A stretch of DNA of 64,000 bases from Anaerolineales bacterium UBA2395 (GTDB taxonomy: Bacteria > Chloroflexota > Anaerolineae > Anaerolineales > Villigracilaceae), in assembly GCA_002343775.1 (NCBI GenBank), contig DDSH01000007.1:26322-90321 (forward strand). Direction: 5' to 3'. The notes under the pieces were generated by a model that was given only the letters and a program-made list of their open reading frames with translations, had not been told where the DNA came from and searched no databases. Made by a program: the position numbers and the translations under genes. This document shows positions 25,387 to 34,129 of the stretch, one piece after another (positions within the stretch are counted from its first letter, which is position 1; the number at the start of each line of letters is the position of its first letter).

Positions 25387-26655
25387 ATGAACAAACTTTT
25401 TCTCATCGGCATCAAAGACTTGCGGCTGATCTTTCGTGACCGCGCCGCGTTGGTACTCATGCTTCTCGCCCCGTTCCTGCTCACACTCGGTATGGGATTG
25501 GTGACCGGACGGTTCAGCGGTAGTTCATCGGGCATTTCGGATATCCCCGTCGTCATCGTCAATTTGGATGACGGCGAGTTGGGCAAAGCTCTGGTGGATG
25601 TCTTCAATTCGGAGGACCTGGCTGAATTAGTCGAACCCACTTCCGGGTCCGAGCCGGAGGCGGCGCGCCTGATGGTGGATGATGACGAAGCCGCGGCAGC
25701 CATCATCATCCCGGCAGGATTCTCGCGCAGCATCATCCCGCAGCAAGAAGATTTTAACCCTGAGACCGCGCTCGAAAAAGAGGCTCTCAAGATCGAGATC
25801 TACGCCAACCCCACCCGCCCCACCAGCGCGGGCATTATCAAATCCATCGTGGATGAATACATCAGCCGTATCGAAGAAGGACGCATCAGCGGCGAAACCG
25901 CCATTTTGCAAATGGCGATCAGTGGGCGCCTCCCGATGGAGCAGTTGCAAGCCGCGGGCGAAGCGATGGGGCAACGCCTGCAAGACAGCCCCACCGATGA
26001 AACACTGGCAATCGCACTCAACACCTCCACAACTACCGGCGACGAAGTGGAGTTCGATATTCTCGCCTACCTCGCCCCCGGCATGGCATTAATGTTCCTG
26101 ATGTTCACCGTCAGTCACGGCGGGCGGTCGATCCTCGCCGAGAAGGCGCAGGGCACGTTGCCACGCCTGCTGGTTTCACCCACCAGCGCAACCCAAATTC
26201 TAGGCGGCAAAGTATTCGGTATCTTCCTCACCGGTGTGGCTCAAATGCTGATCCTGATCGGCGGCACATCGCTTCTATTTCAATTGAAATGGGGCGACCC
26301 GTTTGGTGTGCTTGTACTGGTGCTGGTTGCGGTCTTCGGCGCGACAGGCTGGGGTATGCTGATCACGGCACTGGCGCGCACGCCCGGTCAGGTCGGAAGC
26401 GTCGGCTCGGCGATCATGTTGATCTTCGGCATTCTCGGCGGGAGTTTCATCAGCCTTGAGCAAATGCCGCCCTTCGTTCAGACATTAAGCCGCATCACAC
26501 CCAACTCATGGGCGTTGGATGGATTTACCACGCTTGCCCTTGGCGGGATGCTGCCGCATCTTTCCACGCCGATCACTGCACTGCTGACCATGGGCGTGAT
26601 CCTGTTTGCGGCTTCGGTGATCCTTTTCGGACGAAAGAACCTGGTGCAGAAATGA
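25387..26655 (+). CDS. ABC-2 type permease
   Basis: The 422-residue protein has one N-terminal TM segment (RAALVLMLLAPFLLTLGMGL), a ~210-residue extracytoplasmic domain with the VVIVNLDDGELG start seen in YhgE/ABC2_membrane_3 permeases, and five to six C-terminal TM segments from residue ~235 (YLAPGMALMFLMFTVSHGGRS). This is the standard layout of a full-length ABC-2 half-transporter. It overlaps the second permease by ATGA, which implies a heterodimeric channel. Confidence 0.92.
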   Translation: MNKLFLIGIKDLRLIFRDRAALVLMLLAPFLLTLGMGLVTGRFSGSSSGISDIPVVIVNLDDGELGKALVDVFNSEDLAELVEPTSGSEPEAARLMVDDDEAAAAIIIPAGFSRSIIPQQEDFNPETALEKEALKIEIYANPTRPTSAGIIKSIVDEYISRIEEGRISGETAILQMAISGRLPMEQLQAAGEAMGQRLQDSPTDETLAIALNTSTTTGDEVEFDILAYLAPGMALMFLMFTVSHGGRSILAEKAQGTLPRLLVSPTSATQILGGKVFGIFLTGVAQMLILIGGTSLLFQLKWGDPFGVLVLVLVAVFGATGWGMLITALARTPGQVGSVGSAIMLIFGILGGSFISLEQMPPFVQTLSRITPNSWALDGFTTLALGGMLPHLSTPITALLTMGVILFAASVILFGRKNLVQK

Positions 26656-27851
26656 AAAAGATTTTCGCCATCGCCTGGAAGGACGCGGTTATCCGTTTTG
26701 CAAGTTCCTCGGAACTGTTGTTCTTCATCATCCTGCCGTTGATCTTCACGTTTCTCCTGGCAGGCGGAACGCCCTCGGGCGGTGCAACCAACAACCGCAC
26801 CCGCCTCGTGGTCGTGGATTTGGCTGATACCGCCATCTCGCATCAGATCGTCGCCGAATTGGAAAACTCCACTTCCACCTACCCGGATGTCAAGCCGTTG
26901 GAAGAAGCAGAAGAGGAGTTCGAAGCGCGCCGCACGGATGCCATGCTGGTCATCCCAGCCGGGTTGGATCTGGAATCCATCCAAAACGGGAGCGCGGAGT
27001 TGGAATTTCGCCAGCAGCCCAATAACATGGATGCCACCATATCAAAACGCGCCGTGCAAACCGCCATCCGCAAGGTGAGCAGTTCCATCAGCGCGGCAAA
27101 TTTGGCGCTGGAAGAAGCCAGAGCGCAAGGCACTTTCGAATCTTCGGAAGCCGAAAAAGCCTACTTCGACGATGCCCTTGAACTTGCACAGACGCTTCAA
27201 GAGGATGCGCCCGAACGCGTGACCGTCATCGAAGGTACGACCCCGGACGATGTCGAGTATGACCCGCGCGCAAACTCATCTGCCGGGCAGTTGGTGACCT
27301 GGGTATTCATCCCGTTGTTCGGTATCTCTGCCATGTTCGCATACGAGCGCCAGCAGGGAACGCTGCGGCGTCTCCTGACCACACCGACCACAAAAGCCAC
27401 CTTCCTGTTTGGGACGATCTCCGGTCAGGTGCTGATGGCATTGATCCAAATGACGCTGCTGATTCTGTTCGGCATGTTCGCCCTTGACTTGAAATGGGGA
27501 CAAAATCTGCCTGCCCTCTTCATAGTCATGACCAGCGCCGCGCTTGCGGCGGGAGCCATCGGCACGACAATGGGAACGTTCATCAAAACCGAAGGGCAAG
27601 CCAGCGGGCTGAGCATCATGGCGGGCATGGTCATGGCGCTGTTGGGCGGATGCTGGTATCCATTGGAGTTGTTCCCGGCAGTGGTACAAAACATCGTGAA
27701 GATCCTGCCCACCACCTGGGCAATGCAAGGTTTACTTGACCTTGTCCTGCGCGGCGGCGGTCTGACCGATATTCTGCTCGAATCCGGTGTGTTGCTTGGG
27801 TTTGCGACCGTCTTTTTTGCAATTGGAGTTGCAAGGTTTAGATACGAGTAA
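26652..27851 (+). CDS. ABC-2 type permease, second subunit
   Basis: The 399-residue protein repeats the layout of the upstream permease: TM1 (SSELLFFIILPLIFTFLLAG), a large extracytoplasmic domain opening with RLVVVDLADTAISHQIVAEL, and C-terminal TM segments from QLVTWVFIPLFGISAMF. It starts inside the stop of the first permease (ATGA) and ends 28 bp before a bidirectional terminator, which closes the operon. Confidence 0.92.
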   Translation: MKKIFAIAWKDAVIRFASSSELLFFIILPLIFTFLLAGGTPSGGATNNRTRLVVVDLADTAISHQIVAELENSTSTYPDVKPLEEAEEEFEARRTDAMLVIPAGLDLESIQNGSAELEFRQQPNNMDATISKRAVQTAIRKVSSSISAANLALEEARAQGTFESSEAEKAYFDDALELAQTLQEDAPERVTVIEGTTPDDVEYDPRANSSAGQLVTWVFIPLFGISAMFAYERQQGTLRRLLTTPTTKATFLFGTISGQVLMALIQMTLLILFGMFALDLKWGQNLPALFIVMTSAALAAGAIGTTMGTFIKTEGQASGLSIMAGMVMALLGGCWYPLELFPAVVQNIVKILPTTWAMQGLLDLVLRGGGLTDILLESGVLLGFATVFFAIGVARFRYE

Positions 27852-27878
27852 CACAGGAACGAACTGCCAAGACAAAAC

Positions 27879-27914
27879 AAAAAAGGCGGATGGCTGCATG
27901 CCTCCGCCTTTTTT
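27879..27914. terminator. Bidirectional terminator between exporter and ABC-F genes
   Basis: AAAAAAGGCGGA and TCCGCCTTTTTT flank a 12-base loop, giving a stem with T-runs on both strands between two convergent genes. Confidence 0.92.
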
Positions 27915-27918
27915 CTAT

Positions 27919-29550
27919 CTACTGTCTCCCGTTCCTGCTCCCCAAATAATCGCTGTAGCCGCCCAGATATTCCGCCAACCTGCCGTCTTCGATGACCAGC
28001 AAACGTTCCACGGTCCGGTCGAGAAAGTAGCGGTCGTGCGAGATGACCAGAACCGTCCCTTCGAAATCTTCGAGGGCTTGCTCCAGTACTTCCGCCGAAG
28101 CAATATCGAGGTTATTGGTGGGTTCGTCGAGCAAAAGGAAATTCGCACCGGAAAGCACCACCAAAGCCAGTTGCAGGCGGCTGCGTTCTCCGCCGGAGAG
28201 TTCGCCGATCTTTTGCGAAACCTGTTTGTACGTAAATAAATACCGCAACAAAAATGCCGTGGCGCGTGATTCGCTCATCTCGCCTGCATAGCGGACTGCA
28301 TCCAAAACGGTCTGGTTGAAATCCAACGTTTCATGCTCTTGGGCATAATGTCCGATGGAAACACTTGGACCGATTTTGATCTCTCCAGTATCGGGCACCT
28401 CTTTGCCAAGGATCATGCGCAACAGGACGGATTTTCCCGCTCCGTTCGCACCAATCAACCCGACGCGTTCCCCGTGCCAAATGGTCTGGTTGATCTCGCC
28501 GAAGACGCGCCTTGCACCAAACGACTTGGAGATGCCCGCCAGTTCTAAGACCTTGTTCGAGCCCCGCCAGCCGCCAAGTCGCAGTTCCATACGGCGGCGG
28601 GACAATATCGGCTTGTCAATCTTTTCCACGCGTTCCATTCGGGCTTCCATGGCATGGATACGGGTGGCGAATTTATCATTAAACTGCGCCCACAAGCGAT
28701 ACCGTTTTATCGCGGCTTCCATGCGTGCAAAACTTCGCTGCTGAATCTGGAACAATTCCTCCTGCCTTGCCAGCCGCATCTCTTTATCCGCGATGTACGA
28801 GGTGTAATCCCCCTCGAACACGGTCATCCTGCCATCTTCCAATTCCGCAATGTGTGTGACCACGGCGTCGAGCAGGTAGCGATCATGAGAGATGATGACC
28901 ACCGTCCCTGCATATTCACGGATCAATTTTTCAAGATACAGTTTACCAGGCAGATCGAGATGATTATCCGGTTCATCCAACAGGAGGATATCAGGTTTGA
29001 CCAGAAGCAGCCGTGCCAGCCCGATCAGTTTTTTCTGACCGCCGCTTAATACGGAGAGAGACTTGGTCAGTTCACTGGGAGCGAGTCCCAGCCCGAGCAG
29101 CAGATCACGGACGCGCTGCGGGTATGCGTCGCCGCCAAGAGATTCGTATTCTTCGATCAACGCGTGCTGAGCTTCGAGCGCGCGCTGCAATCTCTTTTCA
29201 TTTTCATAGATGTCGGGATCACCAAGGCTGGCTTCCACCCGTTCCAGCTCTGCGTGAACTTCTGCCACGCGTGGGTTGCCCGCCATCGCAGCGTCGAGAG
29301 CCGTCAGCGTTGGCTCCAGCTCAGGATGTTGCGGCAGGTATCCCGTTGTGATGAGGCGGGCGCGGGTGACGCTTCCACCCAATTCGGGGGCATGTTCCCC
29401 CTCAATCATTTTAAATAGCGATGACTTTCCCGCGCCATTCGCGCCGATAAGACCGATGCGCTGCCCGCGTTGGATCTCCCAGTTGAGATTTTCAAAAATT
29501 CGTTTTGCCCCAAGGACAAGGGTAATGTTGGAAAGTTGAATTTGGATCAT
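27919..29550 (-). CDS. ABC-F family ATPase (ribosome-associated)
   Basis: The 543-residue protein has two ABC domains without membrane segments: Walker A GANGAGKSSL and GANGAGKSVL, signatures LSGGQKKLIGLA and LSGGERSRLQLA, Walker B LLLDEPDNHLDL and LLLDEPTNNLDI. A helical linker between them (MRLARQEELFQIQQRSFARMEAAIKRYR) corresponds to the P-site tRNA interaction motif that probes the ribosome. ABC-F proteins resolve stalled ribosomes or give resistance to ribosome-targeting antibiotics. The leader ORF and terminator upstream (29575-29735) resemble the control of antibiotic-inducible ABC-F genes. The Shine-Dalgarno sequence is weak (AAAGG). Confidence 0.9.
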   Translation of the reverse strand: MIQIQLSNITLVLGAKRIFENLNWEIQRGQRIGLIGANGAGKSSLFKMIEGEHAPELGGSVTRARLITTGYLPQHPELEPTLTALDAAMAGNPRVAEVHAELERVEASLGDPDIYENEKRLQRALEAQHALIEEYESLGGDAYPQRVRDLLLGLGLAPSELTKSLSVLSGGQKKLIGLARLLLVKPDILLLDEPDNHLDLPGKLYLEKLIREYAGTVVIISHDRYLLDAVVTHIAELEDGRMTVFEGDYTSYIADKEMRLARQEELFQIQQRSFARMEAAIKRYRLWAQFNDKFATRIHAMEARMERVEKIDKPILSRRRMELRLGGWRGSNKVLELAGISKSFGARRVFGEINQTIWHGERVGLIGANGAGKSVLLRMILGKEVPDTGEIKIGPSVSIGHYAQEHETLDFNQTVLDAVRYAGEMSESRATAFLLRYLFTYKQVSQKIGELSGGERSRLQLALVVLSGANFLLLDEPTNNLDIASAEVLEQALEDFEGTVLVISHDRYFLDRTVERLLVIEDGRLAEYLGGYSDYLGSRNGRQ

Positions 29551-29574
29551 GCGAAACCTTTTGGATCAATACTT

Positions 29575-29605
29575 AAATAAAAACGCCGCAGGCGGCACCT
29601 GCGGC
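29575..29605 (-). terminator. Terminator in the leader of the ABC-F gene
   Basis: On the minus strand GCCGCAGG-TGCCG-CCTGCGGC is followed by GTTTTTATTT, 24 bases before the ABC-F start codon. It ends the leader transcript unless read-through is induced. Inside the leader ORF a second fold is possible (AACGGC/GCCGTT nested in CGCAAT/ATTGCG). Confidence 0.82.
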
Positions 29606-29626
29606 ATGTGAAAGCGACGTGACCTT

Positions 29627-29722
29627 TCAGCAAACAGGCGCAATACGACAAGGAACGGCGTTGTCGAAGCCGTTGAGCGCCATTGCGAAAAGGGGTTTGC
29701 CTATGCTGAATTTGTAAAGCAT
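29627..29722 (-). CDS. Leader peptide (31 aa) upstream of the ABC-F gene
   Basis: ATG at 29722 opens a 31-codon ORF with stop TGA at 29627, 22 bases before the terminator stem. The product begins MLYKFSIGKPLF, has FDNAVPCRIAPVC at its end, and contains no run of one amino acid. The ATG starts 8 bases after TATAAT (29735-29730), so it would be translated from a leaderless mRNA. Leader ORF plus terminator before an ABC-F gene is the known layout for induction by drug-stalled ribosomes; that this one works so is inference. Confidence 0.62.
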   Translation of the reverse strand: MLYKFSIGKPLFAMALNGFDNAVPCRIAPVC

Positions 29723-29729
29723 GTCCGCG

Positions 29730-29735
29730 ATTATA
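29730..29735 (-). promoter_or_regulatory. -10 box of the ABC-F leader
   Basis: Consensus TATAAT on the minus strand, overlapping the NYN stop codon. The -35 region (CTGGTC, 17 bases upstream) matches consensus poorly, so the promoter may need an activator or be weak. Confidence 0.6.
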
Positions 29736-30819
29736 CCTGATTCTCGGCGTCGACCAGTTCCTGAATATGGTCGAGCACTTTGGGGTTGCGCGCGCCGCCA
29801 TAGAGGATCTGTGCGGCAATTTCCTTGTCGAGCGGTTCCGATGCACCCAGATCACCGATGATGAGTTGCAACATCTTTTGGTCGCATTTGTTGAGCAGGT
29901 CAGCGGGAGATTGGGTCTCCTGCGGCAGAGACATCTTGCGGTTCATGATGCGCTCATTCGAGTCGGAATCGAATTCGAAACAAAAGGTGTGGAAGAGCTG
30001 ATGCAGGGTATCCATCACCAGTTGCGGATCGACCTTGGGTGTGGCATTCGCAAAATAGGTTTGGGCGATCTCTTTCAGCTGATTGAACGTGACCTCTGGC
30101 GTCGCTTTGACCAGATCGAATATCTTATAGATCACCAACGGACGCTGGAGGTTCGGCGTCATGCGAATCTTGTTCCCCGCAAGGATGTTCAGATAACGTT
30201 CCAGGCGTTTCTCCGGCGGAATGGGCGTGGGGGTGTTCGTCTTGACAGGCGGGGTCTGCGCCTGTTTTTGGGCAGCAGGAGGCTGGCTTTGTTTGGCTGC
30301 CTGATGTGCCTGCCCGCCGTTGGACGGCGTCTGTTTCTTCACCTTGTTGACGCCCTGCCATTTGTCGTAAAAGACGAATTTATCGCAGGCGCTGACGAGA
30401 TAGTCTGCGCTGGTACCGCTCACGCCAACACCGATGACAGTCTTGCCGTGTGTGCGCAGGCGGTGGACCAATTCGGTAAAGTCGCCATCTCCTGAAACCA
30501 AAAGGATGTGCGTAAAAGTTTCCTTTTCGCTATAAAACAATTCCAGCGCATCGATGACAATGCGGATATCGGCGGCATTCTTGCCGCGTTTGCTGTTGAC
30601 ATGGACCAGTTCCACGCCGAGGCTGAGGAGTTGCCTCTGTTTGCTGGCGGCTTCCGCCCAGTCGGCATAGGCGCGGCGCAGAACCACCCGCCCCAGTTGC
30701 GACGCGTAATTAAAAATGCGGCTCCAATCCACATCGGCGCTTTTGCCGAAGGCTTCTTCGACACTGATCTCAATATTGTCGTAGTCGATAAAAACGGCTA
30801 CTTGATTATCCTGTCCCAT
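29731..30819 (-). CDS. NYN-domain (LabA/DUF88) protein with C-terminal helical domain
   Basis: The ATG at 30819 is preferred for its GGAG; an in-frame TTG lies four codons earlier. Residues ~5-150 are an NYN (PIN-like) nuclease domain with acidic residues in FIDYDN, ADIRIVIDAL and SGDGDFTELVHRL. A Gln/Pro/Ala/Thr-rich linker spans ~165-210 and a ~150-residue helical C-terminal domain follows (LERYLNILAGNKIRMTP onward), which may bind nucleic acid or protein. NYN proteins degrade or process RNA. The gene is divergent from a PD-(D/E)XK nuclease gene and precedes the ABC-F leader. Confidence 0.83.
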   Translation of the reverse strand: MGQDNQVAVFIDYDNIEISVEEAFGKSADVDWSRIFNYASQLGRVVLRRAYADWAEAASKQRQLLSLGVELVHVNSKRGKNAADIRIVIDALELFYSEKETFTHILLVSGDGDFTELVHRLRTHGKTVIGVGVSGTSADYLVSACDKFVFYDKWQGVNKVKKQTPSNGGQAHQAAKQSQPPAAQKQAQTPPVKTNTPTPIPPEKRLERYLNILAGNKIRMTPNLQRPLVIYKIFDLVKATPEVTFNQLKEIAQTYFANATPKVDPQLVMDTLHQLFHTFCFEFDSDSNERIMNRKMSLPQETQSPADLLNKCDQKMLQLIIGDLGASEPLDKEIAAQILYGGARNPKVLDHIQELVDAENQV

Positions 30820-30933
30820 TTGGTACTCCAAAGATGTTCGGAATGGTAGAACTTGAATTCTGAGGATGATCTATCCATTCCCGTATTTTCCAAAAGTATA
30901 GCATAGGCGTTCCATTCTGTGGCAAAATAAGAC

Positions 30934-31755
30934 ATGCCCATTGAACTGACCACGCTCAGCCAGTCATCGCTGCAAGATTACAACGACTGTCCGCGCCGCT
31001 TCGAACTGCGCTACCTCCAGCATCTGGCATATCCCGCCATCGAGACCGAACCCGCACTCGAGAACGAAAAACACCAGCGCGAAGGCGAGCACTTTCACCG
31101 GCTCGTTCAGCAATATTTCATCGGCATTCCCGCCGAGCAGGTCTCCAAACAAGCCAACACCGACAACCTGCAACGCTGGTGGGGTCACTTCATAATTTCA
31201 AAAGACCTGGCGGTTCTGCGCGACCTGCCCGGTCTCAAGACCGAAATGACCCTGTCTGCCCCGCTGGGAGCCTACCGCCTCATCGCAAAATATGATCTGA
31301 TCGCTTCCGACGGCGGCAAGTTTTTCATCTACGACTGGAAGACCTACCGCAAACGACCAAAGAGCGAATGGCTTGCCATCCGCTGGCAGACGCGCGTCTA
31401 CCGCGCATTGCTTGTGCAGGCGGGCGCCCATCTGAACGGCGGCATACCCATCCAGCCGGAGCAGGTCGAGATGGTCTACTGGTTTTCCGAGTTCCCCAAC
31501 GACCCGGCGAGATTCACCTATCAATCTGATCAATTCAAGCGGGATAGGGATGCATTGCTTCGTTTTGCGGAAGATATCAAATCCGCTTCGAACTACCCGA
31601 AAACGGATGACACGACCAAATGCCTGTACTGCCCCTATAGATCGTACTGCAATCGCGGCGCCCGCGCCGGAGATGCGCTCGACACTGAACTCGAGTCTGA
31701 AGCCGAAGAACTGTTCGACCTCAACTTCGAGCAGATCGGTGAGATCGAATTCTAA
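30934..31755 (+). CDS. PD-(D/E)XK nuclease family protein with Fe-S cysteine cluster
   Basis: The 273-residue protein matches the RecB/Cas4-like nuclease fold: SSLQDYNDCPRRFELRY near the N-terminus, His53 (GEHFHRL), Asp121 (AKYDLI), the YDWKT D-x-K pair (Asp134, Lys136) and QTRVYRALL (motif IV). Cys19 with Cys230, Cys233 and Cys239 (CLYCPYRSYC) reproduce the four-cysteine 4Fe-4S staple of AddB and Cas4. No cas genes or helicase lie near, so it is a stand-alone member. I see no clear Shine-Dalgarno before the ATG. Confidence 0.87.
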   Translation: MPIELTTLSQSSLQDYNDCPRRFELRYLQHLAYPAIETEPALENEKHQREGEHFHRLVQQYFIGIPAEQVSKQANTDNLQRWWGHFIISKDLAVLRDLPGLKTEMTLSAPLGAYRLIAKYDLIASDGGKFFIYDWKTYRKRPKSEWLAIRWQTRVYRALLVQAGAHLNGGIPIQPEQVEMVYWFSEFPNDPARFTYQSDQFKRDRDALLRFAEDIKSASNYPKTDDTTKCLYCPYRSYCNRGARAGDALDTELESEAEELFDLNFEQIGEIEF

Positions 31756-31793
31756 AAGTTGGGGCGACCAAACCGGTCGCCCCAACTTTTTTT
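31754..31793. terminator. Bidirectional terminator
   Basis: AAAAGTTGGGGCGACC / GGTCGCCCCAACTTTT is a perfect 16-bp stem with a 5-base loop between convergent genes; it overlaps both stop codons or lies next to them. Confidence 0.93.
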
Positions 31794-34092
31794 ATTGCCA
31801 AGCCAGCGCGCCAGACTTGCGATAATTCGCCGCCAGCAGTTCAAGGTCGAGGACATCGATCAGCCCGCTGTTATTGAGGTCGGCTGCGGCTGGGAAAGAA
31901 GCGTTGTAGTTGATGCCAATGGTCAGCGCATCGAACTGGTCGATCACGCCATTCCCATCAATATCTCCCGCAGGCAGGTTGACCGTGGGCATGGTGGTCA
32001 CCACGCCATTGACCAGTGTCACTGAACCTTGCGCATTGAGGAATCCCTCAGCAGATGCCTGAATGGTATAACTGCCACCTTCCACAGGCAGACTAAACGT
32101 GCCATCGGGGTTGGCAACCTGCGACACGACCAGATTCGCTCCGGCATCGAACAAACGGATGGTAACGGGTTTGCTGGCAAGCACAAGCCCGTTGACTACA
32201 GCAGACGTGGGAACAACGCTCGTCGGAGAAGGAGCCGTACCAAAGACGGTCACACTATCCGAAATGTAGGCTATCGGGTCAAGCGTGCCAGCCCCCTGCG
32301 AGACGCGCGCCGTACATTGAACCGGCGACTGACCCGCCGCCAAGCCCTGCACCAGGAAGTTGAACGCCATGCCGCTTGTGGTGGCACGTTGCGCGTTGCT
32401 TCCGGCAATCGCAAGGATGAACTGCCCGTTTGCGGGACCGCTCAAGGCGGAGACGGGATCTGCGCCGAAGAGTTCGGCAACCAGAATACTGCTGGCAAGG
32501 ATCACGTTCGGGTCGTAGGTACAGGTGAACTCTGCACTGGTGTATCCGGTGGGCGGCACGTTATGCAAACTGACGTTCACCAAACTTGTCTCGCCGATGA
32601 CGATGCCTGACTGGATCACATCCGTCAACACGTAGGGTCCTGTTGGCGTCGGGACGGCGGTGGACGTTGGTGTTAGGACTGGGGTAACAGGGGTTTCACT
32701 CGAAACCGGGGTGTTCGTGAATATGGGCGTGACAGTAAAGGTGGGCGTTCCAACCATCGGCGTATCAGTTACGAACGGGGTGTTGGTGACGACACCGCCC
32801 GTCTCAGTGGGCGTGACAAAGGGTGTCATGGTTGGCGTGAATGTCTCAACAGGCGTCACGGGTGTTCCTGGTGTATCAGACGAAATGGGAGTATCGGTCA
32901 CAGACGGGGTATCCGTGATAGGGGTGTTCGTAACGATGGGGGTCTCCGTGACAAGCAGCGTGCCGGTGGGGGTTGGAGTTTCTGTGAAGAGTGGAGTTTC
33001 CGTGATGGGTGTATTCGTCACAACAGGGGTTTCGGTTACGAACAAAGTACCCGTCGGTGTTGGGGTGTTCGTCGCTATGGGGGTTTCGGTGGCGATCGGG
33101 GTGGCTGTTGGAGGGGTGTCCGTTACCGTGGGAGTTCCTGTTTCCGGGGTGGCGGTGGGAGTCCCACCTTCGCGGGTGGCGATCAAACCATAATAGCCAG
33201 TACCAGATTCAGATTGAATCTGAACCGAGTAGAAACCCAATGGTTGCGTGGTATGGAGAGTCCCGCTGCCGCGGGCAACTTCCACTCCATCGCCGTTCAA
33301 AAGCACAATGACTGGCACCAGACCGTTGCTGGTGGTGTTGACGGTAATATTGAAGGTCGTTTGTTCGGTCAGGATTAGCGACCAGCGTTCATGCCGATAC
33401 GGGTCAACTGTGCCGGTGTACTGCGTATCCCAGTTGATAAATCCGCGCGAAACAATTTGCAAATTCGGTACGTTCAAAAGCGGTTGAAGCAACCCAAGAG
33501 ATTGTCCGCCTTTTGTGAAGGTGGTCTTATTTGTAAAAACGTTGTAGTTGACCGCCCAGCCTGCAAAGGGCGTGTCGGTTACTTTGGGGCGAAACACAAA
33601 ATGCAGGTGAGGTCCGGGATACTCGTTTCCCAAACATACCTGCTGATTGGCATTGTTGTGAATGGTACCAAGCCGCTGGTTTCTACTGACCTTATCCCCC
33701 AGTTTGACCTGGATCTTATCCAGATGCCAGTATTCGGTAAGCCAGCCGTTGCCGTGATCGATCTTGATATAACAATAGGAGATCTGGTAGACCGTTCCCG
33801 CTGCCGCGGCGGTCACCCAGTCATTGGAGGTGTCTTCGCCAACCTTCATGTTGACGCGCGGAGCAAAATCCAATGCGCCGCCCAACCCATAGTAATGGGG
33901 GCTGGTCTTGGGTCGCCGGGTGCCATTGTCCAATCCGTCATACGCCACCCAGGCGAGCCCCTGCTCCCAAGGTAATTGGAACATATCCGCTGGCGGGGCG
34001 GCGGAGACAGCAAGCGCACCTGCCCGCGCCGGAACGGCGGAGAGGAGCAGGGCAAGCAAAATCAATATTTGTACAGGCACCTTTAACTTCAT
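31792..34092 (-). CDS. Secreted M23 endopeptidase with Thr/Pro linker, cohesin-like and dockerin modules
   Basis: The protein (766 residues from the ATG at 34092; another ATG lies three codons earlier) has a signal peptide (MKLKVPVQILILLALLLSAV). An M23 metallopeptidase domain follows (~35-200, metal ligands in LDFAP and GPHLHFVF), then a PPC-like beta domain (~215-310). A ~185-residue Thr/Pro repeat region (TETPIVTNTP-like units) precedes a cohesin-like domain (~500-620, GYTSAEFTCTYDP, QFILAIAGSNAQ), a carboxypeptidase-regulatory-like beta domain, and a type I dockerin (DIDGNGVIDQFDALTIG and DLNNSGLIDVLDLELLA). M23 enzymes cut peptidoglycan peptides. Having both cohesin and dockerin modules in one chain would allow polymer-like assembly; this is inference. 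Confidence 0.85.
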   Translation of the reverse strand: MKLKVPVQILILLALLLSAVPARAGALAVSAAPPADMFQLPWEQGLAWVAYDGLDNGTRRPKTSPHYYGLGGALDFAPRVNMKVGEDTSNDWVTAAAAGTVYQISYCYIKIDHGNGWLTEYWHLDKIQVKLGDKVSRNQRLGTIHNNANQQVCLGNEYPGPHLHFVFRPKVTDTPFAGWAVNYNVFTNKTTFTKGGQSLGLLQPLLNVPNLQIVSRGFINWDTQYTGTVDPYRHERWSLILTEQTTFNITVNTTSNGLVPVIVLLNGDGVEVARGSGTLHTTQPLGFYSVQIQSESGTGYYGLIATREGGTPTATPETGTPTVTDTPPTATPIATETPIATNTPTPTGTLFVTETPVVTNTPITETPLFTETPTPTGTLLVTETPIVTNTPITDTPSVTDTPISSDTPGTPVTPVETFTPTMTPFVTPTETGGVVTNTPFVTDTPMVGTPTFTVTPIFTNTPVSSETPVTPVLTPTSTAVPTPTGPYVLTDVIQSGIVIGETSLVNVSLHNVPPTGYTSAEFTCTYDPNVILASSILVAELFGADPVSALSGPANGQFILAIAGSNAQRATTSGMAFNFLVQGLAAGQSPVQCTARVSQGAGTLDPIAYISDSVTVFGTAPSPTSVVPTSAVVNGLVLASKPVTIRLFDAGANLVVSQVANPDGTFSLPVEGGSYTIQASAEGFLNAQGSVTLVNGVVTTMPTVNLPAGDIDGNGVIDQFDALTIGINYNASFPAAADLNNSGLIDVLDLELLAANYRKSGALAWQ

Positions 34093-34129
34093 GGTTGCCA
34101 TCCTGATTGAAAAGAATATATGAGGACCT

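Noticed and set aside
30934..31755. cas4 and a CRISPR locus
   Set aside because: The Fe-S nuclease motifs match Cas4 and AddB alike, but there is no repeat array or other cas gene in the window.
32800..33150. CRISPR-like or minisatellite array
   Set aside because: The periodic sequence encodes a Thr/Pro linker in frame; units vary in length and have no spacer structure.
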